Assembly (NCBI RefSeq): GCF_002139935.1
Contig: NZ_CP015578.1
Coordinates: forward strand, 372,001 to 436,000
DNA: 64,000 bases
Origin: Campylobacter lanienae NCTC 13004
GTDB taxonomy: Bacteria; Campylobacterota; Campylobacteria; Campylobacterales; Campylobacteraceae
Direction: 5' to 3'
Shown: piece after piece, positions 63,706 to 64,000 of the stretch
How positions within the stretch are numbered: position 1 is the first letter of the stretch
Layout: every line of letters starts with the position of its first letter
Translations under genes and position numbers: made by a program
The notes under the pieces: model-generated
The model's database searches: none
Told to the model about the DNA's origin: nothing
Seen by the model: only the letters and a program-made list of their open reading frames with translations

Positions 63706-64000
63706 TTTTTATCCTTTGCAAATAGTTGGTCTAATTTATTTTCAAATTCATAATAATCTAACATTTGATATAGCTCTTCACGAGTTTGCATGATATCTAA
63801 GACATCTTTTTGATGGCCGTTTTTGATAATGCTATTAAAGACTTCAACGGCGGCTTTATTCATCGCTCTATTAGCTGAAAGTGGATATAGCACCAGTTTT
63901 ATACCTACACTTGCTAACTCACTTTGGCTAAAATATGGAGTTTTGCCAAATTCAGTTATATTGGCTAAAACAGGCACTTTAAGAGCCTTTGTATACTCTT
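63702..64000 (-). CDS. prpB: Methylisocitrate lyase, C-terminal part (runs off window)
   Basis: The last 98 codons of a PEP-mutase/isocitrate-lyase superfamily protein. The visible part reads VPVLANITEFGKTPYFS, then LVLYPLSANRAMNKAA and the C-terminal helix EELYQMLDYYEFENKLDQLF, as in PrpB. The enzyme splits 2-methylisocitrate to pyruvate and succinate. The gene begins beyond base 64000; the GTG near 63977 is internal. prpB-prpC-prpD is read as one transcript. Confidence 0.93.
   Translation of the reverse strand, partial: EYTKALKVPVLANITEFGKTPYFSQSELASVGIKLVLYPLSANRAMNKAAVEVFNSIIKNGHQKDVLDIMQTREELYQMLDYYEFENKLDQLFAKDKK

Noticed and set aside
63977-63977. GTG at 63975-63977 as the start of a short prpB
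   Set aside because: The frame continues upstream (EYTKALK) to the window edge and the family is about 290 residues, so this codon is internal.

Overview
The window looks like chromosomal DNA of a Campylobacter species (Campylobacterota). The support is low GC, dense operons with 1-8 nt overlaps and frequent TTG/GTG starts. Gene content also fits: malate:quinone oxidoreductase, dimeric dUTPase, a PgbA-type protein, an rpoD of about 618 codons, and an alaS-maf-pbpA block. I cannot fix the species; the methylcitrate (prp) genes and EfeUOB-like iron locus are compatible with several non-jejuni species.

Layout. 1-9.1 kb: GlcD-like oxidase start, PgbA-like exported protein, M23 endopeptidase-MgtE-Nudix operon, and an opposing group (CDF transporter, Na/Pi symporter, EI24 protein, dUTPase). 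9.2-13.5 kb: a PNPOx-like protein, then a three-gene signalling operon (degenerate HPt-like protein, hybrid histidine kinase, single-domain response regulator). 13.6-22.1 kb: rpmH-rnpA-yidD-yidC-jag-mnmE, then purL and purH. 22.2-28.3 kb: a chemoreceptor with a periplasmic CxxCH motif, a thioesterase, and ffh-rpsP-KH-rimM-trmD-rplS. 28.6-32.2 kb: efeO-efeB-efeU. 32.3-37.8 kb: alaS, a membrane protein, maf and pbp1A on the minus strand. 37.9-46.9 kb: yjdM-like, rmuC, mqo, pyk, an M16-like protein, recG and a cysteine-desulfurase-like gene. 46.9-51.6 kb: a large AsmA-like protein and CIRCE-controlled groES-groEL.

The accessory region is 51.7-59.0 kb. Two unrecognised genes and a 15-codon broken frame precede two tandem copies of a ~240 bp element (52661-52900 and 53009-53243). 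Each copy encodes a 20-21 residue hydrophobic peptide behind a strong but hairpin-sequestered ribosome binding site. Each has a 9-nt 5' segment exactly complementary to its 3' end. Each also has a consensus TTGACA-N17-TATAAT promoter on the opposite strand inside the peptide frame. This is the architecture of a type I toxin-antitoxin system and is the main discovery candidate. Next is an eight-gene minus-strand operon: adenylation enzyme, two carrier proteins, Cys-rich protein, CDP-alcohol phosphatidyltransferase, SDR, FabH-like synthase and GNAT. Three G/C homopolymers of 8-9 nt lie in or beside it, which suggests a phase-variable pathway for an unknown lipid or surface modification.

59.1-64 kb: rpoD, then prpB (partial)-prpC-prpD of the 2-methylcitrate cycle. 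I saw no tRNA, rRNA, CRISPR array, insertion sequence or prophage.
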